A stretch of 64,000 nucleotides of DNA, taken from Phascolarctos cinereus. Taxonomy: Eukaryota; Chordata; Mammalia; Diprotodontia; Phascolarctidae. This document shows, piece after piece, positions 20,578 through 31,246 of the stretch (positions within the stretch are counted from its first letter, which is position 1; each line of letters opens with the position of its first letter). Both the position numbers and the translations under genes were made by a program. Under the pieces are notes generated by a model. The model ran no database searches. It worked only from the letters and a program-made list of their open reading frames with translations, and was not told the origin of the DNA. The stretch covers positions 13,951,501 to 14,015,500 of the forward strand of contig NW_018343987.1 of NCBI RefSeq assembly GCF_002099425.1, read 5' to 3'.

Positions 20578-21444
20578 TGCCTTCTTTGAAGGATGGATGC
20601 CTAGTTCTTATTTACCTGTAGCCTGATTTCTCTTGGGCTCAGTTACTTTTCTTAATGGCCTCTAGTTGGTATATCCCTGGGCATAGTTGGCTCTGCCAGC
20701 CGGAGTGATCTAGAAGCACTTAGTGCCTTCCCCAGAGCCAAACAACGCAGTGTGTGTGGAGGGGTGGGTTTGGTGGTGTGGCAGAGGGTAGGAGGTCCCT
20801 TAGCTATTGGATTCTTAATGGTACCAGTGGCCCTCCCTGCTCTAACCTTGCCATCAAGATATTTCCATTTGCATTCATTTGTAATGGCTTTTTAGTTTAA
20901 GCCATTAAAACATCTCCAGAGCAGGACTCTGAGGGTCAAAATAAGCAGATTTTTTTTTTCTGTGGGGAAGGATTTGATCAGGAGTGTTAGAGGGAAGGAA
21001 TGTCAAAGATAGAATTTACCATGGGTAGACTATAACTTGTTCAGTTTCTTCCAAGTGAAGAGCAACACCCTCCTTCCTTTTCCACTCTCCCTCCCCACGC
21101 CCATCATCATTACCTCAGCTCTCACTCTCTCTCCCTCTTGGTTCCATAATTAATGCGACTGTGTTGGTCATAAACATGCCACTTGTAAGCAGCAATCTTT
21201 CTCATTATGGACTGTGACAGATTGTTCAGATTTTCCTCATGGATAAATCATCCTGCTTGTTACGTGGTTGAGATTTTGGCCTGGCAATTGATGGGGTCAT
21301 GTAGGTCACTTCTCTTCCCTGGCCCTAGGGCTGGGAAACCAATGGTGAACACTCCTGAGAGTCAGGGACAATGTTCAGAGTCTATTTCTTTGGACATCTT
21401 CCTCTACCTTTTGAATCCACAGTTGTCACCTGTAGGATACAGTT
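20578..21444. other. Repeat-poor block, possible conserved non-coding element
   Basis: No repeat is recognised. The part at about 20850-20930 is AT-rich and shows TTGCATTCATTTGTAATGG and AGCCATTAAAACATC, the style of a developmental enhancer. This is a resemblance only. Confidence 0.3.
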
Positions 21445-21622
21445 CATAGAGGGAAGGGTCCTTCAAAGTCATCTAGGTCAATTTTACAGAGGAGGAAACT
21501 GAGGCCCAGGGAGGCTAAATTATTTGCCCAAGGCCATATAGAAATTAAATAGCAGAGCAAGGGTTTGAGCTTAGATCCTCTTTCCAAATCCAGTACTTTC
21601 CACCACATCACACTCAAACTCC
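21445..21622 (-). mobile_element. MIR/THER-type SINE, antisense
   Basis: Antisense order: 'cttcaaagtcatctaggtca', 'ttttacagaggaggaaactg', 'aggcccagggaggctaaatt', 'tttgcccaaggccatataga', 'tttgagcttagatcctcttt', 'actttccaccacatcac'. Confidence 0.85.
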
Positions 21623-22004
21623 TCATTTTGAAATTTAAGACTGTCTTAATTAAGACATCTGACACTGGCCTTACATCCCAATCTTTCCTTGCAGCTCCCT
21701 CCTCTATCCACCATGAACCTTCTGAATGGGATCATAGCTCTAAAGTTGGAAGGGCAACTACAACTTTGTCTTTGGTGCTGAGTTTACAGATTTCTAAAGC
21801 GCTTAGAATTATTTAGTAGCTTAGAAACAAGGACACCTATTGCCTATTTAGCAGGAATAATTAGTTGAAACAGGAAACTAGCAGATGGCAAACTCTTCCT
21901 CCCTGCAGGGTTATATTTCAGACAAGTTCTTCTGAAGCCCTGCCCCCTCCCTTCCCTAAGGTGTGTTTTGGATTATTTGCTCACTGTATAAAAACGCCTA
22001 ATTA
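21623..22004. other. Unique sequence, no gene seen
   Basis: No repeat family or coding signal is recognised. Confidence 0.4.
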
Positions 22005-22105
22005 CTACTGTAAGCGCCTGTTATTTGTAGCACACTCTGCTGTGCACTAGGGATCCAAACCAAAAGGTATTCCCTGTCCTCAAGGAGCTTACATTCAACA
22101 TTCTT
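22005..22105 (-). mobile_element. L2 LINE 3' end fragment, antisense
   Basis: 'tgctgtgcactagggatcca' followed by 'ccctgtcctcaaggagctta' is the reversed L2 terminus. Confidence 0.65.
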
Positions 22106-22574
22106 TGTGCATTCCAGCATTGAGTCCTTGTCTCTATGTATGCCTTCCTCCCAAAACCGAGCCCAAAGAGGCACCAGGTTGTTCCAGAACCACAGAATTT
22201 TGGAATTCAAAGGGACATGCACATTGCTAACACCAGAAAATCCTCTTCTTTAGAGCACATAGGTATTTTGTGTGTGTGTGAAAAGTCAACAAAAGTGAGT
22301 TATTGTATAAGCTTGAAGCCTCTGGTGGACTGTAATACCCAAGAGGGTGCAATTCTTACACCTTTTTGAGGGTACACAAATGTTTTGTTGGGGCAGTGCA
22401 CTTCCACATTTCTCACCATCCTCCAAGGCCTGGGTCCAGCTTCACCTTCTCCACCAAGCCTTTGCTGGTCACAAAATTCTGAGTTGGTCTCTTGGTCCTT
22501 GGTGTTCCAATAACATTCACAAAATCTCAGAGTTCAAAGCAGGGGCATTCTGGAACAAAACAAGCCACAAAGCA
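22106..22574. other. Mostly unique; weak L2-like segment
   Basis: At about 22410-22500, 'ttctccaccaagcctttgct' resembles the sense L2 segment ahead of the 3' untranslated part. The rest is unclassified. Confidence 0.35.
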
Positions 22575-22985
22575 GTCTTTTAAATACTCAAAGCCAGCCA
22601 GCATATCCCCCTGAGTCCTCTCTTCTCCAAGTTAAACATCTGCAGTTCTTTTAACAGATCCTAGTAGGGTTTGAATTGAACTGTCCTGAATACCTTCTTT
22701 TGAATACTTTTCAACATATCAATTACCTTCCTAAAAGGTAACCCCTTGCCCTGAGCACTAATCCATATGTGGTCTGATCAGGTCAGAGTATAGCAGAACG
22801 ATCGTTCCCCCTTCCACATTAGCCCTTGCCCTGTACACTATGCCTGTCTAAATGCAACCTAAAGATTGCTTGGCTTTCTCTGCTACCACAAAACAGCATT
22901 GAATCAATTTGATTGATTTGTTTTGAGTGGTTTCCATCCACTCAAACCCCAGATTGTTTTTCATTGTCTGTATCACTCATTTGGC
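22575..22985 (-). mobile_element. L3/CR1 LINE fragment, antisense
   Basis: Antisense L3 order: 'agcatatccccctgagtcct', 'cttctccaagttaaacatct', 'gcagttcttttaacagatcc', 'caacatatcaattaccttcc', 'atatgtggtctgatcagg', then 'ttgcttggctttctctgct'. Confidence 0.7.
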
Positions 22986-23154
22986 TTTGACATGCATTAC
23001 TTCCTGCTTTAGGGTGTTAGCTGCCTTTGCATGTGCGTTTGTCCTGTCTCCCCAACTTGATGATAAGCTTCCATTGGATGGAAACCCATGTTCTTCCTAT
23101 ACTACTTCATATCTCCCACCTTGGAATCAACCCCGATGGCTGGCACAAATGGGA

Positions 23155-23320
23155 CAGTGCAGAGTTAAAGGGCACTTAGGAGAATTCAGTTCTTATCTGC
23201 CACTAACTCACTGTGACGTTGGGCGGTCTCTTTACCTCTCTAGACTTCAGGTTCCTCATATTTAAAATGAGATGGTTGGATTAGGAGATTTCTTCCAGCT
23301 CTGATACCCTGTGGCTCTTT
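23155..23320 (+). mobile_element. MIR/THER-type SINE
   Basis: Sense order: 'ttagctgcc'-like decayed head, 'actaactcactgtgacgttg', 'tttacctctctagacttcag', 'aaaatgagatggttggatta', 'gatttcttccagctctgata'. The 3' end is the THER-like form rather than the classic MIR tail. Confidence 0.75.
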
Positions 23321-23469
23321 ATTCAATAAATGTGTTGATTGGCTGATCTCTTCCCAATGATAATGACCTAGGCAAAATGCTGCCCCCTCCCTGCTTTAAG
23401 GCTAGCCTCTACAGCCAGGCAGCCCTCTCCTTAACACAGCCTTGCAAGTCACCAGATCCCTTGTGAACA

Positions 23470-23695
23470 ACCAGGTGACGCACTGGAGAGGCACTGATTT
23501 GGAGTCAGGAACACCTGAGTTCAAATCCTGAGATTCTAGACCAGTCACTTAACCTCAGTCTGCCTCTATGTCTTCATTTATAAAATGGGGATGATAATAG
23601 CACCCATTGACAGGGTTGTTGTGAGGATTAGATGGGATGACATATATAAGATGCTTAGCAAACTTTAAAGCAGTATATAAATGCTAGCCATTTTC
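23470..23695 (+). mobile_element. Near full-length MIR SINE
   Basis: Complete sense order from a tRNA-like head ('gaggcactgatttggagtca') through 'ccagtcacttaacctcagtc', 'aaatggggatgataatagca', 'ggttgttgtgaggattagat' and 'aagatgcttagcaaacttta', ending at 'ataaatgctagcc'. Confidence 0.9.
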
Positions 23696-24272
23696 TTGCA
23701 GAATTCCACAATGGCAGGGATGTGCTTCAGCTCCCACTGCTTCCCTTGGTGACACCCTTCTTCACCAGAAGTTCTTTTCTTGGTCCAAGTCACCTCTCTC
23801 CCAATAGAGTGTAAGCACATTTCAAGATGCTATTACTTCTTATACGACCTTTCTGTTTGAATAAAAAAAAAAACTACCTTCCTTTGCTAATGAATGCAGA
23901 GCCTGTGGCCTTCTAAAGGATGATGGTAGATGTGACTGGTGAAAGTCATTGACTCCAACTACCTATTTCTTTACTTGATGACTTTTTTTGGGGAAATGAC
24001 CTTATGATTTCAGCAAGTTCCTCAGACTATTTTTAAAACTGAAACTTACTTTCACTGGCAGTTTGTTAGCCCTTTCTGGGGCATTTTGCTTGAAAAGAAG
24101 AATTTGAAGAGGGACATTGTATTTGACCCAAAAGAATGAATCTCTAATTGTGGAAACTCAGGCATGGTAACAACTGGGTGGAAGAGGTTTCATTTTTTAT
24201 GGGGAGAAGTTGGTGCTTCTTGGGCTTCTCAAGATCCTAAAATCCCAGAGGCTTTGGAGCAGAACCAAAGTA
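23696..24272. other. Unique sequence, no gene seen
   Basis: No repeat family or coding signal is recognised. Confidence 0.4.
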
Positions 24273-24350
24273 GCTTTGAGTATTTGAGAAGAACTTGGGT
24301 CTGCCTAATCCAGGGATGGGGAACCCAAGTTCTTCTCAAATACTCAAAGC
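24273..24350. repeat. Perfect 28-bp inverted repeat with a hAT-like terminus in the loop
   Basis: The left arm 24273-24300 and right arm 24323-24350 are exact reverse complements of 28 bases. They are separated by a 22-base loop (24301-24322). The segment from 24311, CAGGGATGGGGAACC, equals the terminus of the palindromic hAT-like family seen at 9591 and 25302. No other part of such an element follows. This could be a footprint of a hAT event or a template-switch product. Confidence 0.9.
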
Positions 24351-24409
24351 CTCTGCAGAGCCCCCTAAAGGGAATCTGGCTTAGTAAGTAGACTCCTAGG
24401 GCTTCTCCA

Positions 24410-24433
24410 ACACACACACACACACACACACAA
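24410..24433. repeat. (CA)n microsatellite
   Basis: About 11 CA units, 60 bp beyond the hairpin. Confidence 0.97.
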
Positions 24434-24985
24434 AATAAGGGACGTCACCTTAGAGCCTGGGGCAAAGCAGTGCCCACCTCTCAGAGTTCTGCCTGTTTCC
24501 TTGCCATGCTTCGTAAAAGGTCATTGCACCTGGGGAGAGAATTTTCCAATTTTTAATGAGGAGAACGAGACCTTTTAGTCACCTTGTTGTTAACATATAT
24601 CCTCTAATCCCTAATTAAGGCTGGGGCCTTAGCTGTATCCGGCATCTGGTTTCCAGTTGGAACAGTAATTGCCGCTTCTTTCTTTCCCTCCCTCCTTCTC
24701 TGGTGGGAGGGACTACTTGAAACCTGGCCAAGGTGACTTTGGCTGAGCTCTCAGGACTTTCTTGCAGACAGGTTCAGATTAGCTGCTAGACTACTGCTTT
24801 TTTTAAAAAACCAGTTCTCATGGTTTTCTCTCTCTTCCTAGCCCTGCTCATTCAACTGTTTCATCCCCTCCTTGCCCCAGTACCTTCAGAATGACAGCCC
24901 CAGAAGACTGTGGCCAGATAGAAAGTAGAGGGTGAGTGTGGGATTATATTGTCCACTATGATTCAAACTCCACCTAGGCTACCCC
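24434..24985. other. Repeat-poor block, possible conserved non-coding element
   Basis: No repeat is recognised. The part at 24545-24700 combines CCAATTTTTAATGAGG, CCTAATTAAGGC and ACAGTAATTGCC motifs (homeodomain-like cores) with balanced composition. Function is inferred only. Confidence 0.35.
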
Positions 24986-24989
24986 AATC

Positions 24990-25160
24990 TGATGATGGAT
25001 GGAAGGGCCCTCAGAGGCAATCTAGTCCAAATCACAGCCCAAAAGGAATCCTCACTACAACGTATCTGATAAGTGGTCATTCAACCTCTGCTTGAAGACC
25101 CTCAATCCCTACCTCCTGAGGACCATTTCACCTATAGGTACTGAACCTGTGAGAAAGAAC
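24990..25160 (-). mobile_element. L3/CR1 LINE 3' region, antisense
   Basis: Antisense order: 'aagggccctcagaggcaatc', 'tagtccaaatcacagcccaa', 'tgataagtggtcattcaacc', 'tctgcttgaagaccctcaat', 'ctcctgaggaccatttcac'. Confidence 0.75.
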
Positions 25161-25301
25161 TCCTGGGCAAGCAAATGAACTCTGGAATCTTAGAGAGTTT
25201 CCTAAAGATCTGAAAGGTCAAGTCATACATCCACTTTGTGTCAGAGCTAGGACCTGAACCCATATCTTCTTGGCCTAAAATGAATTCTCATTGGTATAGA
25301 G

Positions 25302-25473
25302 CAGGGGTGAAGAACATCCTGCCTTGGGGCCATGCGTGGCCCTCTAGGTCCTCAAGTGCAGCCCTTTGTCTGCAAAAGGATTTGTTTTGTGAAGTTTGGA
25401 TTCAGTCAAAGGGCCACACTTGGGGACCTAGAAAGCCACATCTGGGCTCGAGGTTGTAGGTTCCCCAACCCTG
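25302..25473. mobile_element. Palindromic non-autonomous hAT-like element (OposCharlie-like)
   Basis: It begins CAGGGGTGAAGAAC and ends GTTCCCCAACCCTG. The interior contains 'aggtcctcaagtgcagccct' on the left and its near reverse complement on the right, around an AT-richer centre. Flanks GTATAGAG (25294-25301) and CTATAGAA (25474-25481) agree at 6 of 8 positions. No transposase is present. Confidence 0.85.
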
Positions 25474-25521
25474 CTATAGAAGGTGAGCTCCAATTAAATG
25501 AGTGCCCCCAAACAAAGGACT

Positions 25522-25523
<2 letters not shown>

Positions 25524-25560
<37 letters not shown>
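25524..25560. repeat. (GT)n microsatellite
   Basis: About 18 GT units. Confidence 0.97.
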
Positions 25561-25562
<2 letters not shown>

Positions 25563-25880
25563 AGTTTGTATTAACATGCTGATTTAGCATATAACTGTGT
25601 TTATGCATGCATGTGTGCACATATGGATATGGTATATGACCTTGTGTGCTTTTTTGGCATATATTAAGATACAGTATGTGTGCAATTATATGTAGTATGT
25701 TTATTGAGTTTATTGCATGACTGTTTTCATGTATGTGAGATAAGTGGGTATGGTATGTGAACACATCTGCAAAGTAATATGGTAAGGTCTGCTTGTGTGT
25801 ATAATATATGTATACTATGGGTGTAGTATGTGGGCATGTGTGTAGATATGGGTATGGAATGTAACTGTGTGTACATTTCA
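25561..25880. repeat. Degenerate TG/TATG-rich repeat array
   Basis: Motifs such as 'gatatggtatatgac', 'ggtatggtatgtgaac', 'ggtgtagtatgtgggc' and 'ggtatggaatgtaac' recur at irregular spacing. The antisense frame shows matching repeated peptides of the PYPY-HTC kind. It looks like a decayed minisatellite continuous with the GT run. Confidence 0.6.
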
Positions 25881-26080
25881 TAAAATCTGAGATTTAGAAC
25901 TTGAAGGAACCTTAGACCCCATGGAGTACAACATCCCCATTTTGCAGGTAAGGAAAATAAAGGAGATAAAGGTTAAATGATTTCCTTCAGGTCTCACACC
26001 TAGCTGAAGCAGGATTTGAACTCAGGTCTTTCTGACTCCAGGTCCAGCACTCTATCCACTGTGCCACCTTGCTGCCTCAA
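25880..26080 (-). mobile_element. CORE-SINE (MIR/THER-type), antisense
   Basis: Antisense order: 'tgagatttagaacttgaagg', 'ccccattttgcaggtaagga', 'ttccttcaggtctcacacct', 'ggatttgaactcaggtcttt', 'ctctatccactgtgccacct', 'tgctgcctc'. Confidence 0.85.
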
Positions 26081-26145
26081 ATTTGTATATGTACGTAGGA
26101 ATGTGATAGTATGTGTGCATGTATGTGTGTATATGAGTTTGTGTG

Positions 26146-26480
26146 TTGTTTGTCCTTTGTTTTCAAAGAGGACTATGACATCAGGAAGATGATGTCATGA
26201 CTGGCAAGTGAATTGAATTTAAGTGGAAGGCTGTGCAAAGTCACCAGCCTCACTCTCGCCTCTGTAGCCATCTGGGTTCAATGGCGAGATATAGTTTGGA
26301 GATGGCCCCAGATGCAGTGGGAGACCTTGGCCTTTTTAAGTTAAGGTCTTTCCCAGGTCTCAGTTTGACTGAGGTAATGCCCATTCAGTGATCAAGGCTA
26401 GGTAAGAAATGAGTCAAAAAAGCAAAAACCAAAACAGAACATCAGTCTGGGAGGGGGAGACCCTCAGGGTTTCTGGACAA
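26146..26480 (-). mobile_element. Unassigned marsupial retroelement with (AAC)n-type tail
   Basis: It begins on the plus strand with 'gttgtttgtcctttgttttc', then 'atgacatcaggaagatgatg', 'ttgaatttaagtggaaggct', 'gcaaagtcaccagcctcact', 'tggccccagatgcagtggga' and 'aaggctaggtaagaaatgag'. The sense element at 32637-32780 is the reverse complement of its first 120 bases and ends in (AAC)n, as RTE-driven elements do. I cannot name the family with certainty. Confidence 0.65.
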
Positions 26481-26539
26481 AACAGATGTGTGACTACATA
26501 TGCAAATGTGTATGTACACTTGGATGTTCACTCTCCTAT

Positions 26540-26665
26540 CAGTGGCTGAACAGGAGATGCTACTGTATGACCCTGGGCAAGTGTTTTAAAATTTCTCGGC
26601 ACCAGTTTTCTCACTTATCAGCCTCTGAGGTCCCTTATCTAGATCTTTGAACCTGTGAATGGAGG
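26540..26665 (+). mobile_element. MIR/THER-type SINE, 3' half
   Basis: Sense text: 'gctactgtatgaccctgggc', 'tttctcggcaccagttttct', 'gaggtcccttatctagatct'. Confidence 0.65.
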
Positions 26666-27039
26666 AAAAAGAGGCAGAAGGATTTGTTATGGCATTGTTG
26701 ATATTAAATTATGTTGAATGAAGAAGAAAGATGGGACTAGTCTGACTGGGTTCCTGTGGTTCTATGGTCCCACTGAGCACGAATAACATTCCCCTCTACA
26801 ACACTGACAAGTGTTTGTCCAGCTCCCACTGGCACATATCTAGTGGGGGAAAGTTCTCTATCTCCAAAAGGTAAGCCAATTCACATGTGCATAGTTCTAA
26901 TCCTTTTTTTTTTGTTTTAATTTACAGCATATGCATATTCACTTATTCAATTTATTTATTATTAAAATATTTACTTTATCCATTAAACACTTAGATTTTC
27001 CTCTCTTCCTGTGGGCTAGTTGGTGCCTTCCTGCCTCAT
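26666..27039. other. Unique sequence, no gene seen
   Basis: No repeat family or coding signal is recognised. The right part is AT-rich. Confidence 0.4.
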
Positions 27040-27235
<196 letters not shown>

Positions 27236-27703
27236 GTTTTCCTCAATTCCATGCTAAAACAATTTTTTAACATTTTCTTTAACTTTTGAATTCCAAATTA
27301 TATCCCTCCTTCTCTCCCCTCCCCCATCCCTGAGAGTGTGAGCAATTAGATATAGGTTACACATGTGCAATTATGAAAAATATTTCCACATTAGTCATTT
27401 TGTACAAGAAGATTCAAATAAAAGAAAAAGAGAAAATGAAAATAGTATGCCTCAGTCTGTATTCAAACAATATCAGTTCTTTCTCTGGAGGTGGATGGCA
27501 TGCTTATTCCTTTGGGATTGTCTTGGATCATTGTATTGCTGAGAATAGCTAAGTAATTCACAGTTCTTCATCAAGCAATATTGCTATTACTATGTACAAC
27601 ATTATTCTGGTTCTGTTCATTTCACTATGCATCAGTTCATGTAAGCTTTTCCAGGCTTTTCTGAAATCATCCTGCTTGTCATTTCTTATAGCACAATAAT
27701 ATG
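27236..27703 (-). mobile_element. L1 3' end, antisense
   Basis: Antisense L1 3' terminus: 'ttaacattttctttaactt', 'tccaaattatatccctcctt', 'ataggttacacatgtgcaat', 'aaatagtatgcctcagtctg', 'tattgctgagaatagctaag'. The last 150 bases (27558-27703) translate on the minus strand to a piece of the ORF2 C-terminal region (CAIRNDKQDDFRKAWKSLHE). The element is 5'-truncated. Confidence 0.9.
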
Positions 27704-28084
27704 GTTTTAATTCACAAGGAGTTTTTAATTTGGATGCAGTTAAGAGGGTAGGAAGGATAGCTTCTAAAGAAATGTGAAGTAAATAGGGGTTGAGCCATAG
27801 TTTCATCCCAGGGGATGGGATGGGATAGATAAGTGAGAAGGCAAGTGTAATGAGGAAGTGTGCCTCTTATATTTTCTACATATTAAAAAAATAAGAGTGA
27901 TATTATTATAGCTGAATCTTCATTTGTTGATATGGGATCTGCTTTGAATTTCAAGAATCATTAGCCCTTAAGCTTATCAATACCAGAAAAGGATATCTAG
28001 TATTAAGCAGTGGCCTAGAGTAGCTGAGTTTGCATTGGTTCATAGTATTCAAATTCAAAATATTTTCTAATTGCAATAACAGTT
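27704..28084. other. Unique spacer between two L1 3' ends
   Basis: No repeat is recognised. It is bounded by 5'-truncated L1 copies with outward-pointing 3' ends. Confidence 0.45.
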
Positions 28085-28800
28085 GACAGCTATGCCCAAA
28101 GGGCTATAAAATTGTGCAGACCCCTTGATCCAGTAATACCACTGCTAGGTCTGTATCTCAAATAGATTTTTTTTAAAAGGGAAAAGAATCAATTTGTACA
28201 AAATATTTCTAGCAGCTCTTTTTGTAGTGGCAAAAATTAGAAATTGATGCCCATCAATTAGGGAATGGAAGTTGTAGTATATGATTGTAATGGGATACTA
28301 TTTTGCTATAAGAAATGATGAGCAGGATGCTGTCAGAAAAACTTGGGAAGACTTACATGGACTGATGCACAGTGAAGTGAGCTGAGCCAGGAGAATATTG
28401 TCCATAGTAACAGCATTACAATGAACAAATATGACCTAGCTCTTCTTGGCAATACAATGACTCAAGACAATCCCAAAGGACTCATGATGAAAAATGCTAC
28501 CCACCTCCAGAGAAAGAACTGATGGCATCTAAATACAAACTGTAGCATACTATTTTTCATTTTCTTTCCTTCTTTCATTTCTTTTCTTTTGGTTTGAGTT
28601 TTCTTCCACAAAATAACTAATATGGAGATATGTTTTACATGATTGCACATAGATAACCTTTATCATTTGCTTACTGTCTCAGAAAGGCAGGAAGGGAGGA
28701 AGGGAAGGATAGAATTTGGAACTCAAGATTTATAAACCAATATTAAAAATTGTTTTTACATGTAATTGGGGAAAAATAAAATATTATTTGAGAATAACAG
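28085..28800 (+). mobile_element. L1 3' end, sense
   Basis: Sense L1 3' region: 'gccatgcccaaa'-like start, 'gaccccttgatccagtaata', 'tgctaggtctgtatctcaaa', 'atgcccatcaattagggaat', 'aaatgatgagcaggatgctg', 'ctcatgatgaaaaatgctac', 'acctccagagaaagaactga', then 'tgtaattggggaaaaataaa' at the end. 5'-truncated; about 0.7 kb. Confidence 0.92.
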
Positions 28801-29384
28801 TTGGCATGTTATCTGCTCTGTGTCTGCCAGGGATAAGGAGTCAGAGTAGGCAGAGGCTTTGTGGGTCTCCAGAAGATTAAGAAAATGTGGTACTACCCTG
28901 ACACCTCACAAGGAGTAAGATTGAAGCCCCCTCCAACACGTGGTCCTCTTGGCTCCCGTCACCCTCCCACTGCCACGGTGGTGTCTGTGTTACTCTCCAT
29001 CTCCAAACAACTCCTGTAGTTGAAAGCCATCATTGCAGAAGAAAGAGGAAACATTGCTGCCACTGACTGCTCTCCTGGCCTAGGTCAGAGCTCCAGCCTC
29101 TCATTGGCATTGTGAAAGAGACAGATGATGACTTTGGAGTGGCTGTGTCCGATCCAGGACTGGGGGCACCTCTTCCATGTAGCCCTTTCCTCCACTCTTA
29201 TTAATGGCCCTCTGGCCCCAGAACTATCCCTTTATTTACAAGGATTGTGATGGAGAGGGACATAAGAATGAAATAGCTTCGCATTGCCCAGAATTCACAG
29301 TCTCCTTCACCACACGATCTTCCCTGTGGACATTACCATCAACCCTCCTATGCCCTGCCACAATCAATTGAGGACTCCAACCAA
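28801..29384. other. Unique sequence, no gene seen
   Basis: GC-moderate text without a recognised repeat. No exon-like open frame with plausible splice sites stands out. Confidence 0.4.
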
Positions 29385-29460
29385 GATGCTTTTTGAGAGC
29401 AAAGACTGTTCCTAATTTCTGTCTTTTTATCCTGAGTCCTTAGCACAGTACTCTACATAT
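29385..29460 (+). mobile_element. L2 LINE 3'-end fragment
   Basis: 'gctttttgagagcaaagact' then 'gagtccttagcacagtactc' is a sense L2 3' signature. Confidence 0.6.
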
Positions 29461-29464
29461 ATAA

Positions 29465-29800
29465 ATCAACCAACAGGCATTTATTAAGCTCCGACTATGT
29501 GTCTGGCACAATCCTTTTACTGAGGGAGAGTGGAAACAAGGACAAAAATGAAATAGTCCCTGAACTCAAGGAACTTATGTTCTAATCCAGAGTATCAATA
29601 TGCACTTATATAAGTATGTTAACATATTCACAGTTAAATGCAAAGTAGTTTAGGAAGAAAGGGTGCTAGCAGCTGTGGGGTAAGATCAGGAAAGGATTCA
29701 TGTAGAAGGTGGTGATTAAGCTGAGTCATGAAGGAAGTAAGGGAATCTTTGAGGTGCATAAGAAGAGGGAGAGTACTCCAGGTAAAGGAGCTGGCCATCC
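29465..29800 (-). mobile_element. L2 LINE 3' region, antisense
   Basis: 'aatcaaccaacaggcattta', 'ttaagctccgactatgtgtc', 'ccctgaactcaaggaactta', then 'aaggattcatgtagaaggtg' and 'gagagtactccaggtaaagg'. This is the reversed L2 terminus and upstream part. With the preceding fragment it forms a tail-to-tail L2 pair. Confidence 0.75.
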
Positions 29801-30518
29801 CTAGAGTGGTCTCACTTTCTTCCCTTACCAGTCTTGACATTATAGTTAACCAGCTGAAGCGCTTGGCTCTTCAGGGGCAGCTGCTCAGGGGTATATTTGA
29901 AAATGCATTCATTAGAGGTAACATATGTAAAAGAGGAAGTCCCAAAAGGTGCTTTCTTCTTAAAAAGAGAAGTCAGGGGTTTAAACATGCCAGGTGCTCA
30001 CTGTCCCCTTCTAAAAAGAGGTGTTGTGATCATATTGCCTCACTTTGTAATTGTTTTGTGTTCCAATAAGTTGTGACTTGATGTAAAAAAAAATGGCTAA
30101 CCAGCTCAACTGTGCCTTGTCCTCCATTTTTTATTTCCTTTTTTCCTTATCTTTGCTTTTTATGACCTTCTGTCCCAGTCTGCTCCATCATGTTTGATTG
30201 TGGGACCTTCCCACAAGAGATTAGGAATGCAGAGAATAATGGGTTTTTATTAGGACAGGTTTGAACTCACACAAAGGAAGGACCAAAGCCTAACTTGAAA
30301 CACATGGGGGATGGGAGCATAGGGACAGTGGCAATATTGCAATTATATGTAGTGAGGCCTGTGCCCCCCATATAGTTTGGGGGCATCATGGGGTGGAGGG
30401 AGTCCTACTCAGTTTTCGTAACTGCTGAAAGGACTGGCAGATATAATTGTTAAGTCACTGTCAGTGATCTTTGTTAGGATCATGGAGAATGGCTCTGTAA
30501 GTAATTTTTTGTAAGATC
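29801..30518. other. Unique sequence, no gene seen
   Basis: No repeat family or supported coding region is recognised. An open frame at 29728-30069 starts inside L2 text and is not credible. Confidence 0.4.
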
Positions 30519-30590
30519 ATGGCAGCTAGGATCGATCTACTGTGCTTGAGCTTTGAACATGGAGTTAGGAAGGACTCGAGTCTGTAAAGT
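30519..30590 (+). mobile_element. 5' fragment of tRNA-derived SINE
   Basis: 'atcatggcagctaggatcga' followed by 'gttaggaaggactcgagtct' is the decayed SINE head only. Confidence 0.5.
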
Positions 30591-30596
30591 AAGCAT

Positions 30597-30832
30597 TGTT
30601 AACCTGGAATCCATAGACTCCCAAGGAGTTTATAGATAATTTTTAGGGAGTTTGTGAACTTGGATGGACAAAATTACATCTTTATTTCAATATGATTGGT
30701 TTCCTTTGTAATCTTTTGCATTTTATTTAAAACATTATTCTGAGACTAGGTCCATGGGCTTCACCAGACTGCCTAAGGGGTCTAGGATGCAGAAAAAGTT
30801 AAGAACTTTAGGGAGTACCCTGAGGTCTATTG
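30597..30832. mobile_element. Ancient non-autonomous hAT element
   Basis: It opens with 'cattgttaacctggaatcca' and closes with 'aaaaagttaagaactttagg', a decayed inverted pair of the GGTTAAGAACCCCTG type. Interior landmarks are 'gtgaacttggatggacaaaa', 'ttacatctttatttcaatat', 'aaaacattattctgagacta' and 'ttcaccagactgcctaaggg'. I recognise this as an old mammalian hAT repeat but cannot name the subfamily. Confidence 0.6.
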
Positions 30833-31246
30833 TAAAGGTTAGAGTTAGAAATTTAATATTTTTATTAATGGTTTGGATAAAGGTAGAGTGGGAATGCTTA
30901 TCACACTTGTAAGTGATTGTTCTAGCTGGTTATTGTAGCAAGCATGTCAGACAGCATAGTCACGATCCAAAAGAATTCTAGAAGGCAGATAATTAGAATG
31001 AACTGAATAAAGTGAAATTTAATTGGGAATAAATGTAAAGTCTTACATTCAAATTCAAAAAATCAACCTCACAAGTACAAGATGGGAGAGGCATGGCTAA
31101 ATATTTTGAAAAAGATCTAAAAGTTTTAGTGGACCCCAAGTACAATGTGAATCAGTTCTGTGATATGGCAGCCAAAAAAGTATATACTCCATTTACAAAA
31201 AAAGCATGGTATACAGGAGCAGGAAAGTACTAGCCTTGCTTTTAGC

